From assembly GCA_003216535.1 (NCBI GenBank), contig QCIS01000003.1:62001-126000 (forward strand): DNA of 64,000 nt, given 5' to 3'. Shown in pieces: positions 43,720 to 53,571 of the stretch. The notes beneath the pieces are model-generated. The model worked only from the letters and a program-made list of their open reading frames with translations. It was not told the DNA's origin and did not search any database. Both the position numbers and the translations under genes were made by a program. This DNA is from Prochlorococcus sp. AG-402-N08 (lineage in GTDB: Bacteria > Cyanobacteriota > Cyanobacteriia > PCC-6307 > Cyanobiaceae). Position 1 is the first letter of the stretch. Every line of letters starts with the position of its first letter.

Positions 43720-44793
43720 ATGGCCCTCGTTCCACTAAGACTACTTTTAGATCACGCTGCTGAGAATGGTTACGGTATTCCAGCTTTCAATGTTAATAAC
43801 CTTGAGCAAGTTCAAGCAATCATGGAAGCAGCATATGAAACAGATAGTCCTGTTATCCTCCAAGCTTCAAGAGGGGCAAGAAATTATGCAGGAGAAATTT
43901 TCCTACGTCATCTAATACTTGCAGCTACAGAAACATATCCTAATATCCCAGTAGTAATGCACCAAGACCATGGTAATGAGCCATCAACATGCTATTCAGC
44001 AGCAATAAATGGTTTCACATCAGTAATGATGGATGGTTCTCTAGAGGCAGATGCAAAAACACCCGCTAGTTACGAATATAATGTTGCAGTTACAAAAAAA
44101 GTAGTAGATTTTGCTCATTCAGTTGGAGTTAGTGTTGAAGGAGAATTAGGTTGCTTAGGTTCATTAGAAACAGGGAAAGGTGAAGCAGAAGATGGTCATG
44201 GATTTGAAGGTGAACTTTCTACAGATATGCTTTTGACTGATCCTGAAGAAGCGGCAGATTTTGTTGCTAAAACAAAAGTTGATGCATTAGCTATTGCTAT
44301 AGGTACAAGTCATGGTGCATATAAATTCACAAGGAAGCCTACAGGAGAAGTTCTCGCAATAAGCAGAATTGCTGAAATCCATAAAGCACTTCCAAATACA
44401 CATCTTGTAATGCATGGATCTAGTTCAGTGCCTCAGGAATGGTTGGATATTATTAACAAATATGGTGGTGAAATTCCTCAAACATATGGTGTTCCTGTTG
44501 AAGAGATTCAAGAGGGAATAAGAAATGGAGTTAGGAAAGTCAACATTGATACTGATAACAGACTTGCTTTCACTGCCGCGGTAAGAGAGGCAGCATTTGC
44601 TGACAAGGCAAACTTTGACCCAAGACATTTCAACAAACCTGCAAGAAAATACATGAAGCAAGTTTGTCTTGACAGATACAAGCAGTTCTGGTGCGAAGGT
44701 CAAGCAAGTAAGATCAAGCAAAACAGCACCAATTACTTTGCTGATCTTTATGCTAAAGGTGATTTAGATCCAAAAGTAAAAGTTACTGTTTAA
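43720..44793 (+). CDS. fbaA: Fructose/sedoheptulose-bisphosphate aldolase, class II
   Basis: Zinc-dependent aldolase of 357 residues, the main Calvin-cycle/glycolytic aldolase of cyanobacteria. Zinc ligands are in VVMHQDHG and in [15 protein letters not shown], with [15 protein letters not shown] and VMHGSSSVP forming the active site. Codon use is smoother than in neighbours, as expected for an abundant protein. It has its own long leader region (43574-43719) and a strong terminator after the stop. Confidence 0.97.
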   Translation: MALVPLRLLLDHAAENGYGIPAFNVNNLEQVQAIMEAAYETDSPVILQASRGARNYAGEIFLRHLILAATETYPNIPVVMHQDHGNEPSTCYSAAINGFTSVMMDGSLEADAKTPASYEYNVAVTKKVVDFAHSVGVSVEGELGCLGSLETGKGEAEDGHGFEGELSTDMLLTDPEEAADFVAKTKVDALAIAIGTSHGAYKFTRKPTGEVLAISRIAEIHKALPNTHLVMHGSSSVPQEWLDIINKYGGEIPQTYGVPVEEIQEGIRNGVRKVNIDTDNRLAFTAAVREAAFADKANFDPRHFNKPARKYMKQVCLDRYKQFWCEGQASKIKQNSTNYFADLYAKGDLDPKVKVTV

Positions 44794-44811
44794 TTAATAA
44801 CTGAATCAAAC

Positions 44812-44845
44812 AAAAAAAGACCTCCAAAATTGGGGGTCTTTTTTT
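44812..44845. terminator. Strong bidirectional terminator after fbaA
   Basis: A 14-bp stem (AAAAAAAGACCTCC pairing with GGGGGTCTTTTTTT, one G-U pair) with a 6-base loop and a T-run on either strand. It lies between convergent fbaA and purQ and overlaps the purQ stop codon at its right edge. It is one of the two most obvious intrinsic terminators in the window. Confidence 0.92.
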
Positions 44846-45509
44846 ATTTCAATATTAATGATTTTAATGTAAAGAGACCATCAGTTCCACCAATTGTCTC
44901 GTCACATGCTCGCTCTGGATGAGGCATTAAACCTAAAACATTTCCCTTTCCATTAGTTATGCCTGCGATATCGAATGAGGATCCATTAGGATTATTTTTA
45001 TATCTCAAAGCGATCAATTCATTATCTATAAGTTTTTTTAAAGTATCAGAATCACAATGATATCTTCCTTCCCCATGAGCTATTGGCAACTTAATAGTTT
45101 GTTTTTCATCTCCATTATTAAACCAACCTCCTTTTGAAGAAACAATATCAAGTTCAACATCATCACAGATGAAATTAAGATTTTTATTTGCAACAAGAGC
45201 GCCAGGCAAAAAGCCTGATTCTGTTAAAATTTGAAACCCATTACAAATTCCTAAAACTCTTTTTCCACTTTTAACAAACTCATCCAAGGCATTTATTAAT
45301 GGAGAGAATCTCGCAATTGCTCCGCATCTTAAATAATCACCATAGCTAAATCCTCCAGGTAAAACTATTGCATCTACATCGCTTAAATCTGAAGACTCAT
45401 GCCACAAGTATTTTGTTCTTATGTCTAAACAACCCTCCAATGCCCATGAAACATCACGATCACAATTAGAACCTGGGAAAACAACAATTCCTACAGTAAA
45501 ATTATCCAT
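44844..45509 (-). CDS. purQ: FGAM synthase, glutaminase subunit PurQ
   Basis: Class I glutamine amidotransferase subunit (221 residues) of formylglycinamidine ribonucleotide synthase in purine synthesis. It shows [16 protein letters not shown] at the N-terminus, [19 protein letters not shown], the nucleophile Cys in [11 protein letters not shown] and the catalytic His-Glu in GLMPHPERA. It follows purS by 1 base and feeds ammonia to PurL, not in this window. The stop lies in the bidirectional terminator. Confidence 0.97.
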   Translation of the reverse strand: MDNFTVGIVVFPGSNCDRDVSWALEGCLDIRTKYLWHESSDLSDVDAIVLPGGFSYGDYLRCGAIARFSPLINALDEFVKSGKRVLGICNGFQILTESGFLPGALVANKNLNFICDDVELDIVSSKGGWFNNGDEKQTIKLPIAHGEGRYHCDSDTLKKLIDNELIALRYKNNPNGSSFDIAGITNGKGNVLGLMPHPERACDETIGGTDGLFTLKSLILK

Positions 45510-45510
45510 C

Positions 45511-45765
45511 TTATAATTTTTCTAGTGAATACTCATAATCTTCAATGACCGTATTTGCGAATAACCTATAACACAATAAATCAATTTTTTCTCTTACTTC
45601 GTTTTCCCCATTACCTTCTATTTTTACTTCAATCATTTTTCCTATACGTAGTGATTTTATTCCCTCGGCTCCAAGTTTTATAGAAGCAGATTTGGTAGCT
45701 TCTCCTGCTGGATCTAAAACTGAGGGTCTTAGTCTTACAAAAACTTTTACAGCAAATTGGTCCAA
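45511..45765 (-). CDS. purS: FGAM synthase subunit PurS
   Basis: Small 84-residue subunit that joins PurQ to PurL. Recognised from [21 protein letters not shown] at the N-terminus, [21 protein letters not shown], and the C-terminal helix with [17 protein letters not shown]. It starts the purS-purQ operon. No unusual feature was seen. Confidence 0.96.
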   Translation of the reverse strand: MDQFAVKVFVRLRPSVLDPAGEATKSASIKLGAEGIKSLRIGKMIEVKIEGNGENEVREKIDLLCYRLFANTVIEDYEYSLEKL

Positions 45766-45862
45766 TTAAAAATTAATTTCTATTAGAAGATTAGTTTAAA
45801 ATTTAATAAAAAGTACTCTTAATTAATAAACGAATATTTTTATCTTAAGGCTTTCTGAATTA

Positions 45863-46027
45863 TTAAATGTTTATGTAGCCTTTACCAAAACAAACGAAGC
45901 AAGTTCTTCTTGAATTTTCAGGTGTTTTAAAATTTCCTGACCCTCCACATTTAGAACATTTAATTTTATCAATAGAAATTGCATCATCAGAGATAATTTC
46001 TTTTAAAGCAATTTTTGAATTTTTCAT
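45863..46027 (-). CDS. Mini DnaJ-type zinc-finger protein, 54 residues
   Basis: A 54-residue frame with two CxxCxGxG-type knuckles: C24-S-K-C27-GGSG and C43-F-V-C46-FGKG, the pattern of one DnaJ zinc-binding half. The first 20 residues are an acidic/basic linker. Such stand-alone DnaJ-finger proteins (BSD2-like in plastids) act as folding or assembly factors, for example for Rubisco; here the role is unknown. It lies in the 308-base gap between purS and the COG0523 GTPase, on the same strand as both. The zinc knuckles make a chance frame very unlikely. Confidence 0.8.
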   Translation of the reverse strand: MKNSKIALKEIISDDAISIDKIKCSKCGGSGNFKTPENSRRTCFVCFGKGYINI

Positions 46028-46073
46028 TTAGGACTTTTAACTCTACTAAATATCCCGACAGGCTACTATAAAA

Positions 46074-47138
46074 TCAAATCCTTATTTTTGGGTCACTTAA
46101 AATCTTAAATTTCTCTTTAATTTTTTTATTCAAAATTTTTATCGATTTCTCATCGAAGGAAATAATAACTAATTCAAGACCAGCATTATCTTTTGGTCTC
46201 CAACAATGAACTGGAGCCTCTTCAAACCAAGTATTAATTTTTTTTCCAACTATTTGTATTTGTAAAGGCAATAATTTATTTGGTATCCATATTCGTCCTT
46301 TTATTCGAAGAATGTTTAATTCATCCAAAATTTTTGACATCTCTTTTTCAAAGTCATTTTTTTCAAGGAAATAATTTAATTTAATTGAATCTGATACAAG
46401 CTCAACATGATTATGATCATGTTCTTCAGTTAAAAATTCTTTATAAGTCTCTTTTTTAAATTTAAAATCAAAAACGTAATTTAAATCAATTTTGCCATTT
46501 TTGGATTTGAGGACTGGCACATATGAGTTTAGACTTGCCTTGATTTTGTTTTTTACAAAGTCAAATTGATCATCATTTAAGATGTCTGATCTAGAGACTA
46601 AAACGATATCAGAGACTTCAAGTTGTTCCTCAAAAAGTTCTTCAATAGAGGCGTTGTGATTAATTCTATCTGTTTCATTATATTGTTTTGTTATTTCATT
46701 TAGATCATTAATTGGTGAACCATTAAGCATTGACTCTCCATTAACGATACCAACTACATTATCAAGGTAGATAGAAGACCTAATTTCAGGCCAGTTAAGT
46801 GCTTGAATTAAGGGAATTGGTAGTGCCAAGCCACTTGTTTCGATAATTATTGATTCAATAGGAGGATTAAATTCGAGAAGAGCTTTTATTGATGGAACAA
46901 AATCATCTTGAACAGTACAACATAAACATCCATTATTTAATTCGATTACGCATTCTTCTTCCGTTTCATAACATCTATCGCAACTTTTAATCAAATCACC
47001 GTCAATTCCAACATCACCAAATTCATTGATTATTAAACCGAATTTTTTATTACTCTCCCTTAACAAATATCTAAGAAAAGTTGTTTTACCGGAACCAAGA
47101 AAACCGGAAACAACTATTACTGGTATTTTGTTTTTCAT
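46074..47138 (-). CDS. COG0523/CobW-family GTPase (metallochaperone)
   Basis: G3E GTPase of 354 residues: P-loop SGFLGSGKTTF at 11-21, the Asp-Glu-Phe-Gly switch, the metal site G70-C71-L-C73-C74, and SRSDILND for base specificity. The C-terminal domain contains HCWRPKDNAGLELVIIS. A His-rich patch (EEHDHNH) precedes it. COG0523 proteins deliver zinc, cobalt or other metals; subtype cannot be assigned by eye. It follows the pentapeptide protein gene by 9 bases on the same strand. Confidence 0.9.
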   Translation of the reverse strand: MKNKIPVIVVSGFLGSGKTTFLRYLLRESNKKFGLIINEFGDVGIDGDLIKSCDRCYETEEECVIELNNGCLCCTVQDDFVPSIKALLEFNPPIESIIIETSGLALPIPLIQALNWPEIRSSIYLDNVVGIVNGESMLNGSPINDLNEITKQYNETDRINHNASIEELFEEQLEVSDIVLVSRSDILNDDQFDFVKNKIKASLNSYVPVLKSKNGKIDLNYVFDFKFKKETYKEFLTEEHDHNHVELVSDSIKLNYFLEKNDFEKEMSKILDELNILRIKGRIWIPNKLLPLQIQIVGKKINTWFEEAPVHCWRPKDNAGLELVIISFDEKSIKILNKKIKEKFKILSDPKIRI

Positions 47139-47147
47139 ACTTAATGA

Positions 47148-47660
47148 TTAACAACCTAGGCTATATTCTGTACTTTCTCCTGTAGTACTATTTTTGCCAT
47201 TAGCAATCGCGCATAATTGTTTTTGTTGTGTTCGACTAAGAACAGCATCAGTAAAATCTGCACCATCTATTTTTGCTCCTTCAAAATTACTCTCCATTAA
47301 TAAAGCATTTGTAAAATTAACATCCGAAAGATCTGCATCTGTAAAGTCTGTTGCATAAGCTAGTGCATCTCTTAAATTGGCTCCAGTAAACTTTGAGTTT
47401 TGCAATTTACTATTATTGAATACCGCGCCTTCTAAATTACTTTCACTGAAATTAAACCCATTTAAATCAAACTTAACGTATTCGTTACCGCTTAAATCTT
47501 GACCATGCATATCTGGTTCTAAATTAAGGTCTTGTTGGTTTCTAATTTCAGGAGGTCTTTTAGCCCATGCAGAATTTACAGAATTAAAAAATAAAATCCC
47601 AACGAATAACAAAGTAATTAATGCATTCTTTAGATAGGGGAAAACAATTGATTTAATCAT
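47148..47660 (-). CDS. Pentapeptide-repeat lumen/periplasmic protein
   Basis: A 170-residue exported protein: signal peptide through about residue 34 (LLFVGILFFNSVNSAWA), then roughly ten pentapeptide A(D/N)LxX repeats (FSESNLEGAVFNNSKLQ and ANLRDALAYATDFTDADLSD) forming a beta-helix. A short C-terminal part has two Cys (in LCAIANG and at the end) likely bridged. It resembles thylakoid-lumen pentapeptide proteins such as TL15/TL17. Function unknown. Confidence 0.87.
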   Translation of the reverse strand: MIKSIVFPYLKNALITLLFVGILFFNSVNSAWAKRPPEIRNQQDLNLEPDMHGQDLSGNEYVKFDLNGFNFSESNLEGAVFNNSKLQNSKFTGANLRDALAYATDFTDADLSDVNFTNALLMESNFEGAKIDGADFTDAVLSRTQQKQLCAIANGKNSTTGESTEYSLGC

Positions 47661-47723
47661 AATAAGACTGTATTTTAGAACTTAAGTATTTAAAGTTTGT
47701 AAGAGTATCTTAAAGGAAAATAT

Positions 47724-48341
47724 ATGGCAATGTCACTAAAGGTTATTGTTCCTCCTCATCCATTAATAAAACATTGGCTTTCAATATTGCGAGAAAAAAA
47801 TACTCCAAATATTTTGTACTCAACAGGATACGAACAATTAGGAAAATGGCTCACATATGAAGCATTACGGAACTGGTTGCCATATAAAAAAGAAATAGTA
47901 AATACTGATAATGGGAACGCAGATGGATTCTTTATTAATAATGATTATCCAATAAAAGTTCTCGCAATGTTACCCGAAGGGTTATCTCTTTGGTTTGGAT
48001 CTAAAGAAGTAATTCCTAATTCAACCCTCTCATTAGGAGAACTTCCTAAAACTATTGAATTAAATGAAGGAGTTATATTTTATTCGGAACAGATAACGAC
48101 AAGATCAGCAACATTAGAAACTTTAATTAAATTAAAGGAATTAGGTGTTGATTCAAATAGGATTATTTTAATAACTGCTATTTGCTCAAATAAAGGGTTA
48201 AATGAAATTGCGAAATCATTCCCTAATCAGATAATTTACACTTCTTGCATCGATGAGGAAGACGAAAAAACAAAATTATTAGTACCGGGTATTGGGAATC
48301 CTTTATCGAGGTTAAGTACTATATTTCAAGATAAGAACTAA
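47724..48341 (+). CDS. Uracil phosphoribosyltransferase homologue with degenerate active site
   Basis: 205 residues with the UPRTase start (VIVPPHPLIKHWLSILREKNTPN) and overall order. The key loops differ, however: the PRPP loop that is normally D-P-M-L-A-T-G-G-S reads S-E-Q-I-T-T-R-S-A around residues 121-129, and the uracil-binding end normally PGLGDAGDR reads PGIGNPLSR. Catalysis as a normal Upp is doubtful; it may be a regulator or have a new ligand. I associate such copies with picocyanobacteria and plastids, but not with a known function. Confidence 0.72.
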   Translation: MAMSLKVIVPPHPLIKHWLSILREKNTPNILYSTGYEQLGKWLTYEALRNWLPYKKEIVNTDNGNADGFFINNDYPIKVLAMLPEGLSLWFGSKEVIPNSTLSLGELPKTIELNEGVIFYSEQITTRSATLETLIKLKELGVDSNRIILITAICSNKGLNEIAKSFPNQIIYTSCIDEEDEKTKLLVPGIGNPLSRLSTIFQDKN

Positions 48342-48370
48342 TATATAATGTAGGAGTAAATATTTTACCA

Positions 48371-48661
48371 ATGTCTGAATACAGAGATTCGTCTTCAAAT
48401 AATCTTTTATCATTAATAAGCGGTGCTTTTATTGGAGCAGCTGGTCTAGCTTGGTGGTTAATATCCGAAGCAGACAAAAGAAAAGAGGAAAAAAAACAAA
48501 AAGCAATGATGTATTCCTCCAGAATTCAAGATGGATCTGAAGCAATTGATTCAGATGAAAACATAAATGAAGTTGAAGGAGAGAATTTGGAGAAGAAAGT
48601 TGAGCAACTTAATTCTGCAATTGCTGATGTGAGGAAGCAACTTGAAGAGTTGGGGCAATAG
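48371..48661 (+). CDS. Small membrane protein with coiled-coil tail, 96 residues
   Basis: An N-terminal Ser-rich stretch, one membrane helix (LLSLISGAFIGAAGLAWWLI, residues 12-31), a Lys/Glu-rich linker and a C-terminal coiled coil (VEQLNSAIADVRKQLEELG). Such proteins are usually thylakoid or plasma-membrane anchored scaffolds. No family name known to me. It lies 29 bases after the UPRTase-like gene and 24 bases before ilvD, so it may be in an operon with either. Confidence 0.75.
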   Translation: MSEYRDSSSNNLLSLISGAFIGAAGLAWWLISEADKRKEEKKQKAMMYSSRIQDGSEAIDSDENINEVEGENLEKKVEQLNSAIADVRKQLEELGQ

Positions 48662-48685
48662 AATAAAAAAGGTTCTCAAATAAGT

Positions 48686-50359
48686 ATGAATAAACTCAGA
48701 TCATCTGCAATAACCCAAGGTGTGCAAAGATCTCCTAACAGATCTATGTTAAGAGCTGTTGGATTTAATGATGAAGATTTTAATAAACCTATTATTGGAG
48801 TTGCAAATGGATACAGCACCATAACACCATGCAATATGGGTTTAAATAAGTTAGCTCTCAGAGCTGAAGAGTCAATAAAAAGATCCGGTGCGATGCCTCA
48901 AATGTTTGGAACGATTACAGTAAGTGATGGCATTTCTATGGGAACAGAGGGCATGAAATATTCCCTAGTTTCAAGAGAAGTTATTGCTGATTCAATAGAA
49001 ACAGCCTGTAATGCTCAGAGTATGGACGGAGTGCTTGCCATAGGTGGATGTGACAAAAATATGCCAGGTGCCATGATAGCAATTGCAAGAATGAATATCC
49101 CCTCAATTTTCATTTATGGAGGGACAATTAAACCTGGGAAATTACATGGAGAAGATCTTACTGTTGTTAGTGCATTTGAAGCTGTTGGACAATTAACATC
49201 AGGCAAAATTAATGAAGAAAGGCTTATCCAAGTTGAAAAAAATTGTATCCCTGGTGCTGGTAGTTGTGGAGGGATGTTTACAGCTAATACAATGTCTGCG
49301 GTTATTGAAGTATTAGGTTTAAGTCTTCCTCACAGTTCAACTATGGCTGCTGAAGATCTTGAAAAAGAACTAAGTGCAGATAAAAGTGCTGAGATTTTAG
49401 TCTCTGCGATAGAAAAAGATATAAGACCTTTAGACCTAATGACTAAGAAAGCATTTGAAAATGCAATATCAGTCATTATGGCAATTGGAGGTTCAACAAA
49501 TGCGGTGTTGCACATCTTAGCTATCGCAAATACTTCAGGAATAGATATCAACATTAATGATTTTGAGAGAATAAGACAAAAAGTACCTGTTATTTGTGAC
49601 CTTAAACCGAGTGGGAAATATGTGACAGTGGACCTTCATAACGCAGGCGGGATTCCACAAGTAATGAAAATACTTTTGAATGCAGGATTAATTCATGGTG
49701 AATGTAAAAACATTGAAGGCAAAACCATTGCAGAATACTTACAGAATATTCCAGATAAGCCTCCAACAAATCAAAATGTTATAAGAGAGATAGATGACCC
49801 TCTTTATAAAAAAGGACATCTCGCAATTTTAAAAGGTAACTTAGCAAGCGAAGGTTCTGTAGCAAAAATTAGCGGAGTAAAAAACCCTGTATTAACAGGT
49901 CCAGCAAAGATTTTTGAAAGTGAAGAGGATTGTTTAAAATCGATATTAAATAACGATATCAAAGCTGGTGATGTTGTTGTTATTAGAAACGAAGGGCCTG
50001 TGGGAGGTCCAGGCATGAGAGAAATGTTAGCCCCAACATCTGCAATTGTTGGTCAAGGTCTCGGAGAGAAGGTGGCTTTAATTACTGATGGCAGATTTAG
50101 CGGTGGTACCTATGGTCTGGTTGTGGGTCACATAGCTCCAGAGGCTGCTGTAGGCGGAAATATTGCCCTAATAAAAGAAGGTGATTTAATTACTGTAGAT
50201 GCTGTAAAACAACTAATTGAAGTTGATTTATCTGAAAAAGAATTAGAAAAAAGAAAAAATGATTGGATAAAGCCTACACAAAAATACAAAAGAGGAATTC
50301 TTTCAAAATATTCGAGAATCGTAAGCACATCAAGTTTAGGGGCTGTTACTGATTTATAA
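48686..50359 (+). CDS. ilvD: Dihydroxy-acid dehydratase
   Basis: Fe-S enzyme (557 residues) of branched-chain amino-acid synthesis. The Fe-S Cys are in [26 protein letters not shown] and [15 protein letters not shown]; the C-terminal half holds [14 protein letters not shown] and [12 protein letters not shown]. The length fits the short IlvD group. It lies next to but apart from the convergent CIA30-like cluster, with only 21 bases between the stops. Confidence 0.97.
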   Translation: MNKLRSSAITQGVQRSPNRSMLRAVGFNDEDFNKPIIGVANGYSTITPCNMGLNKLALRAEESIKRSGAMPQMFGTITVSDGISMGTEGMKYSLVSREVIADSIETACNAQSMDGVLAIGGCDKNMPGAMIAIARMNIPSIFIYGGTIKPGKLHGEDLTVVSAFEAVGQLTSGKINEERLIQVEKNCIPGAGSCGGMFTANTMSAVIEVLGLSLPHSSTMAAEDLEKELSADKSAEILVSAIEKDIRPLDLMTKKAFENAISVIMAIGGSTNAVLHILAIANTSGIDININDFERIRQKVPVICDLKPSGKYVTVDLHNAGGIPQVMKILLNAGLIHGECKNIEGKTIAEYLQNIPDKPPTNQNVIREIDDPLYKKGHLAILKGNLASEGSVAKISGVKNPVLTGPAKIFESEEDCLKSILNNDIKAGDVVVIRNEGPVGGPGMREMLAPTSAIVGQGLGEKVALITDGRFSGGTYGLVVGHIAPEAAVGGNIALIKEGDLITVDAVKQLIEVDLSEKELEKRKNDWIKPTQKYKRGILSKYSRIVSTSSLGAVTDL

Positions 50360-50380
50360 ATCAGCTCAAATTTTATTTTC

Positions 50381-50764
50381 TTAATCAATAAAACTTTTTA
50401 TCCTATTTGCTAAATTTTCCAATCTAGCGCTGTATTTTGGTGAGTTGCATTTTTTTCCATTATTACTATCCATCCATAATGTTTTAACTCCACACCATAA
50501 TATTGGTTCATCAGGAAAATTAAGCTTAGAGATAACTAAAACCAACTCTTTATTTGATTTAAAAAGTTCTAATTCAAGATCATAAATTTCTAATCTTTTA
50601 CCTTCTTTATCTCGACATAAGATATTAACCGTCAAATCAATATCCTCTTCGAATTCGTATTCACCATTTATCTTTACGACAGAATGAACAAAAGGTTTAT
50701 TTGTTAAATCTGCTGACTTAGCGATTAAGCTCTCTATATTTTTAGGTGAATTTTCAAATAACAC
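50381..50764 (-). CDS. Hypothetical protein, 127 residues
   Basis: A soluble, beta-rich protein (VVKINGEYEFEEDIDLTVNILCRDKEG; LVLVISKLNFPDEPILWCGVKTLWMDSN). The balanced sequence and overlap of 11 bases with the CIA30-like gene upstream on the same strand support a real gene that is translationally coupled to it. No domain recognised. It is the last gene of the minus-strand block running back to glpX. Confidence 0.72.
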   Translation of the reverse strand: MLFENSPKNIESLIAKSADLTNKPFVHSVVKINGEYEFEEDIDLTVNILCRDKEGKRLEIYDLELELFKSNKELVLVISKLNFPDEPILWCGVKTLWMDSNNGKKCNSPKYSARLENLANRIKSFID

Positions 50765-51302
50765 TTATTGATTTAATTAAAACTTTTATTGAACCCTGTT
50801 TAAACTCATTATTAAGTAATCCATCATCACCAAACTTAGAATGTAGTAGTTGCAATCTTTTAATTTTAGATGGCTTGAATTTAAATGGAAAACGTACTTT
50901 ATTAGCTCTTACTGAAGGTTTTAGCTCATCAAAAGGAATCTGAACATTTGTTGTTCCGAATTTTTTTGTTGGGAATGATTTAATCCACCTTAGTCCGCCT
51001 GGAATAAATTCGGTAAGTCCTAGGAAAGCATCTTCACAAGCGACAGCAAATTTAAAAGTTCTTCCTTGTCCATCAATATTTAATTCAAAGGATGAATACT
51101 CAGATACATTTAAGGAAGGTTTATATATAGACGATCTACAACTAACAAATCCTCCTGCTTTCTCGACAATATTACCCTTCAATAACAAACCAGAATTTGA
51201 AATTTCACAAAAAGCTGAACTTGATCCGCCCATAACAGTATCATTTAATGTTTTCCAACCTTCGAACTCCTTTTTCTGGAATAAAAATTTTTTCTTACTC
51301 AT
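50754..51302 (-). CDS. CIA30-family protein
   Basis: A 182-residue CIA30 (complex I intermediate-associated protein 30-like) beta-sandwich protein. Family features are FEGWKTLNDTVMGGSSSAFCEI at the N-terminus, GNIVEKAGGFVSCRS, and WIKSFPTKKFGTTNVQIPFDELKPSVR. In eukaryotes CIA30 helps assemble complex I; in cyanobacteria and plastids related proteins are linked to thylakoid complex assembly, but function here is unproven. It follows pgl by 30 bases on the same strand. Confidence 0.85.
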   Translation of the reverse strand: MSKKKFLFQKKEFEGWKTLNDTVMGGSSSAFCEISNSGLLLKGNIVEKAGGFVSCRSSIYKPSLNVSEYSSFELNIDGQGRTFKFAVACEDAFLGLTEFIPGGLRWIKSFPTKKFGTTNVQIPFDELKPSVRANKVRFPFKFKPSKIKRLQLLHSKFGDDGLLNNEFKQGSIKVLIKSISVI

Positions 51303-51332
51303 TGAACAATTTAAATTATTATTAGACTTTAA

Positions 51333-52070
51333 CTAAATTTCTAATTCTTTTGCTGATTCTTGATCACAAAAGATTGAAATTTGATTAATAGATTTTATTA
51401 ATTTTGATGGAGTTCTATCAAGAGACTCTTTTTCATCTAATAACCTCTCAAGAGCAATTCTTTTATTGGCTCCACTAACTAAAAATACTATCTTTGATGA
51501 GGCTGAAAGGACCTTTGGAGTTAATGAAATTCTTTTTAATCCTTTACCTTCATTAAAAATTACAAAATCATCTACATTATTATTTTTTTGATAAGGAAAT
51601 AGCGAAGCTGTATGACCATCGTCTCCAAGACCTAATAAAGTTAAATCAAAGGAGGGAGGGTTTGATCCGCATTTTTCAAATAATTTAGAAATAAATTGAT
51701 TTTTTATAGCTTCATCATCAGCATTTAAATCATTGAAAATTTCATAAAAAAAAGATTTAGATCCAAAATTAGTTAACAATGAATTTTTCAACATTAACGA
51801 GTTACTTAATTCTGAATTTGGATCAACACATCTTTCATCTCCTAAAAAGACATCAACCATATCCCATCTAAGATCACTTTTTGATAAAAGCTTATACACA
51901 GATTTAGGAGTTGAACCTCCACTGACACAAAATTTGAATCTATCTTTCTTTTTTAAAGTATGAAAAATATGGCTTTCAATAAACTTAAAAACCGCTGTTG
52001 ATAGTTCTAACTTGTCTTTATATATTTTTATGGTGTATCCATTTTTGACCTTTTCAATCATTTCATCCAT
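51333..52070 (-). CDS. pgl: 6-phosphogluconolactonase
   Basis: Second enzyme of the oxidative pentose phosphate pathway (245 residues), DevB type. Signatures are FCVSGGSTPKSVYKLL, MVDVFLGDERCV, and DLTLLGLGDDGHTASLFP with the catalytic His region. It overlaps gnd, the next enzyme of the pathway, by 13 bases, which assures coordinated translation. The order gnd-pgl fits the pathway pair. Confidence 0.95.
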   Translation of the reverse strand: MDEMIEKVKNGYTIKIYKDKLELSTAVFKFIESHIFHTLKKKDRFKFCVSGGSTPKSVYKLLSKSDLRWDMVDVFLGDERCVDPNSELSNSLMLKNSLLTNFGSKSFFYEIFNDLNADDEAIKNQFISKLFEKCGSNPPSFDLTLLGLGDDGHTASLFPYQKNNNVDDFVIFNEGKGLKRISLTPKVLSASSKIVFLVSGANKRIALERLLDEKESLDRTPSKLIKSINQISIFCDQESAKELEI

Positions 52071-53476
52071 TCAGTATGAAAACTACCTTCCTTATCAATT
52101 CTTTCATATGTATGTGAGCCAAAACAGTCTCTCATTGCCTGAACAAGATTCTGAGGAAGTCTATTAGTTCTATAACTATTCAGATAATCTAAAGTACTTG
52201 ATAGACATGGGACTGGTATACCAGCTTTTGTGGATAAAGAAACTACTTTAGCTAAGTTATCTAATCTTGTCGCAATTTCATTATTGAACCAATCATCAAA
52301 AATTAAATTTTTTAGATTAGGGTCTTTGTTATAAGCATCTTGAATTTTACTTAATAATTTTGATCTAATTATGCAACCACCTTTCCATATTTGAGCAACT
52401 GACGGCATATTCAAACCATAGTTATAAACTGCAGATGCTTCTCTTAAAATGTCCATACCTTGGGCATAGCTAGCAATTGTGGCAAGGACTACAGCATCAA
52501 ATAAAGGTTTCATCCCATCAGATATATTGCCTAAATCAAAATCCTCTATCTCTTTAGATGGAATAGTTTTTTCAATCTCACTACGTTGCTCTTTTAAAGA
52601 ACTCATTACTCTTGCATTTAAAGATGCATAAATAGTTGGGACTGATACGCCCAGCTCTAAAGCACTTACAACAGTCCATAAACCAGTACCTTTCTGGCCA
52701 GCTTTATCTAATATTTTCTCAACAACATCATCTCCAGTTATCTCATCTTTTGTATTTAGACATATCTCTGTTATCTCAACAAGATAAGAAGCTAATTCAT
52801 CAGTATTATTCCAAATACCAAATACCTCTGACATCTGCTGACCATTCATACCTTTGACTCTCTTCATAAGGTCATAAGCTTCTGCGAGTATTTGTTCAAT
52901 GCCATATTCAATTCCGTTGTGAACAGTTTTTACAAAATGACCTGAGCCTCCAGGTCCAACATATGCAACACATGGTCCATCTTCAACTTTGGCAGCCATT
53001 TTTGTTAATAAGCTTTCTATTGCATCATATGAAGCCTTAGTCCCGCCAGGCATCATACTTGGCCCTTCTAAAGCTCCTTTGGCACCGCCTGAGACTCCCA
53101 TTCCAATGTATCCAAAACTTTTACTTTCAAGAGTATTTACCCTTCTTTCTGTATCTTTAAATTGAGAATTACCACCATCTATTAATAAATCTCCTTCCTC
53201 GAGATATCCAGAGATATTGTCTATGACAGCATCTGTTGCTGGTCCAGCTTTTACCATCATCAGAATTCTTCTAGGTCTCTCTAGCTTATTAACAAATTCT
53301 TGAAGAGTTTCAGCTCCCTCTATATTCTTCCCAAGGCCACGACCTTGTAAAAATTCTTCGGTTTTTGAGTAAGTCCTATTAAAAACTACACTAGAAAATC
53401 CATTTCTCTCTGCGTTAAGAACTAAATTTTCGCCCATAACACCAAGACCTACTAAACCAAAATGTGCCTTGGACAT
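52058..53476 (-). CDS. gnd: 6-phosphogluconate dehydrogenase
   Basis: NADP-dependent decarboxylating dehydrogenase (472 residues) that gives ribulose 5-phosphate. The Rossmann motif is VGLGVMGENLVLN, LMMVKAGPATDAVID is the strand-4 region, IGMGVSGGAKGALEGPSMMPGG is the family hallmark, and the substrate Lys/His are in GGSGHFVKTVHNGIEYG. Key to night-time sugar breakdown in cyanobacteria. It overlaps pgl by 13 bases and lies downstream of glgC by 95 bases. Confidence 0.97.
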   Translation of the reverse strand: MSKAHFGLVGLGVMGENLVLNAERNGFSSVVFNRTYSKTEEFLQGRGLGKNIEGAETLQEFVNKLERPRRILMMVKAGPATDAVIDNISGYLEEGDLLIDGGNSQFKDTERRVNTLESKSFGYIGMGVSGGAKGALEGPSMMPGGTKASYDAIESLLTKMAAKVEDGPCVAYVGPGGSGHFVKTVHNGIEYGIEQILAEAYDLMKRVKGMNGQQMSEVFGIWNNTDELASYLVEITEICLNTKDEITGDDVVEKILDKAGQKGTGLWTVVSALELGVSVPTIYASLNARVMSSLKEQRSEIEKTIPSKEIEDFDLGNISDGMKPLFDAVVLATIASYAQGMDILREASAVYNYGLNMPSVAQIWKGGCIIRSKLLSKIQDAYNKDPNLKNLIFDDWFNNEIATRLDNLAKVVSLSTKAGIPVPCLSSTLDYLNSYRTNRLPQNLVQAMRDCFGSHTYERIDKEGSFHTEWMK

Positions 53477-53571
53477 AAAAAATTAAAAAACTCAATAAAT
53501 ATAGTTTGCCTGCAACTTAAAAAAATTGCTCAAAAAAAATACTTATGTCAGCGAAAAATGATCGAAAAGAT

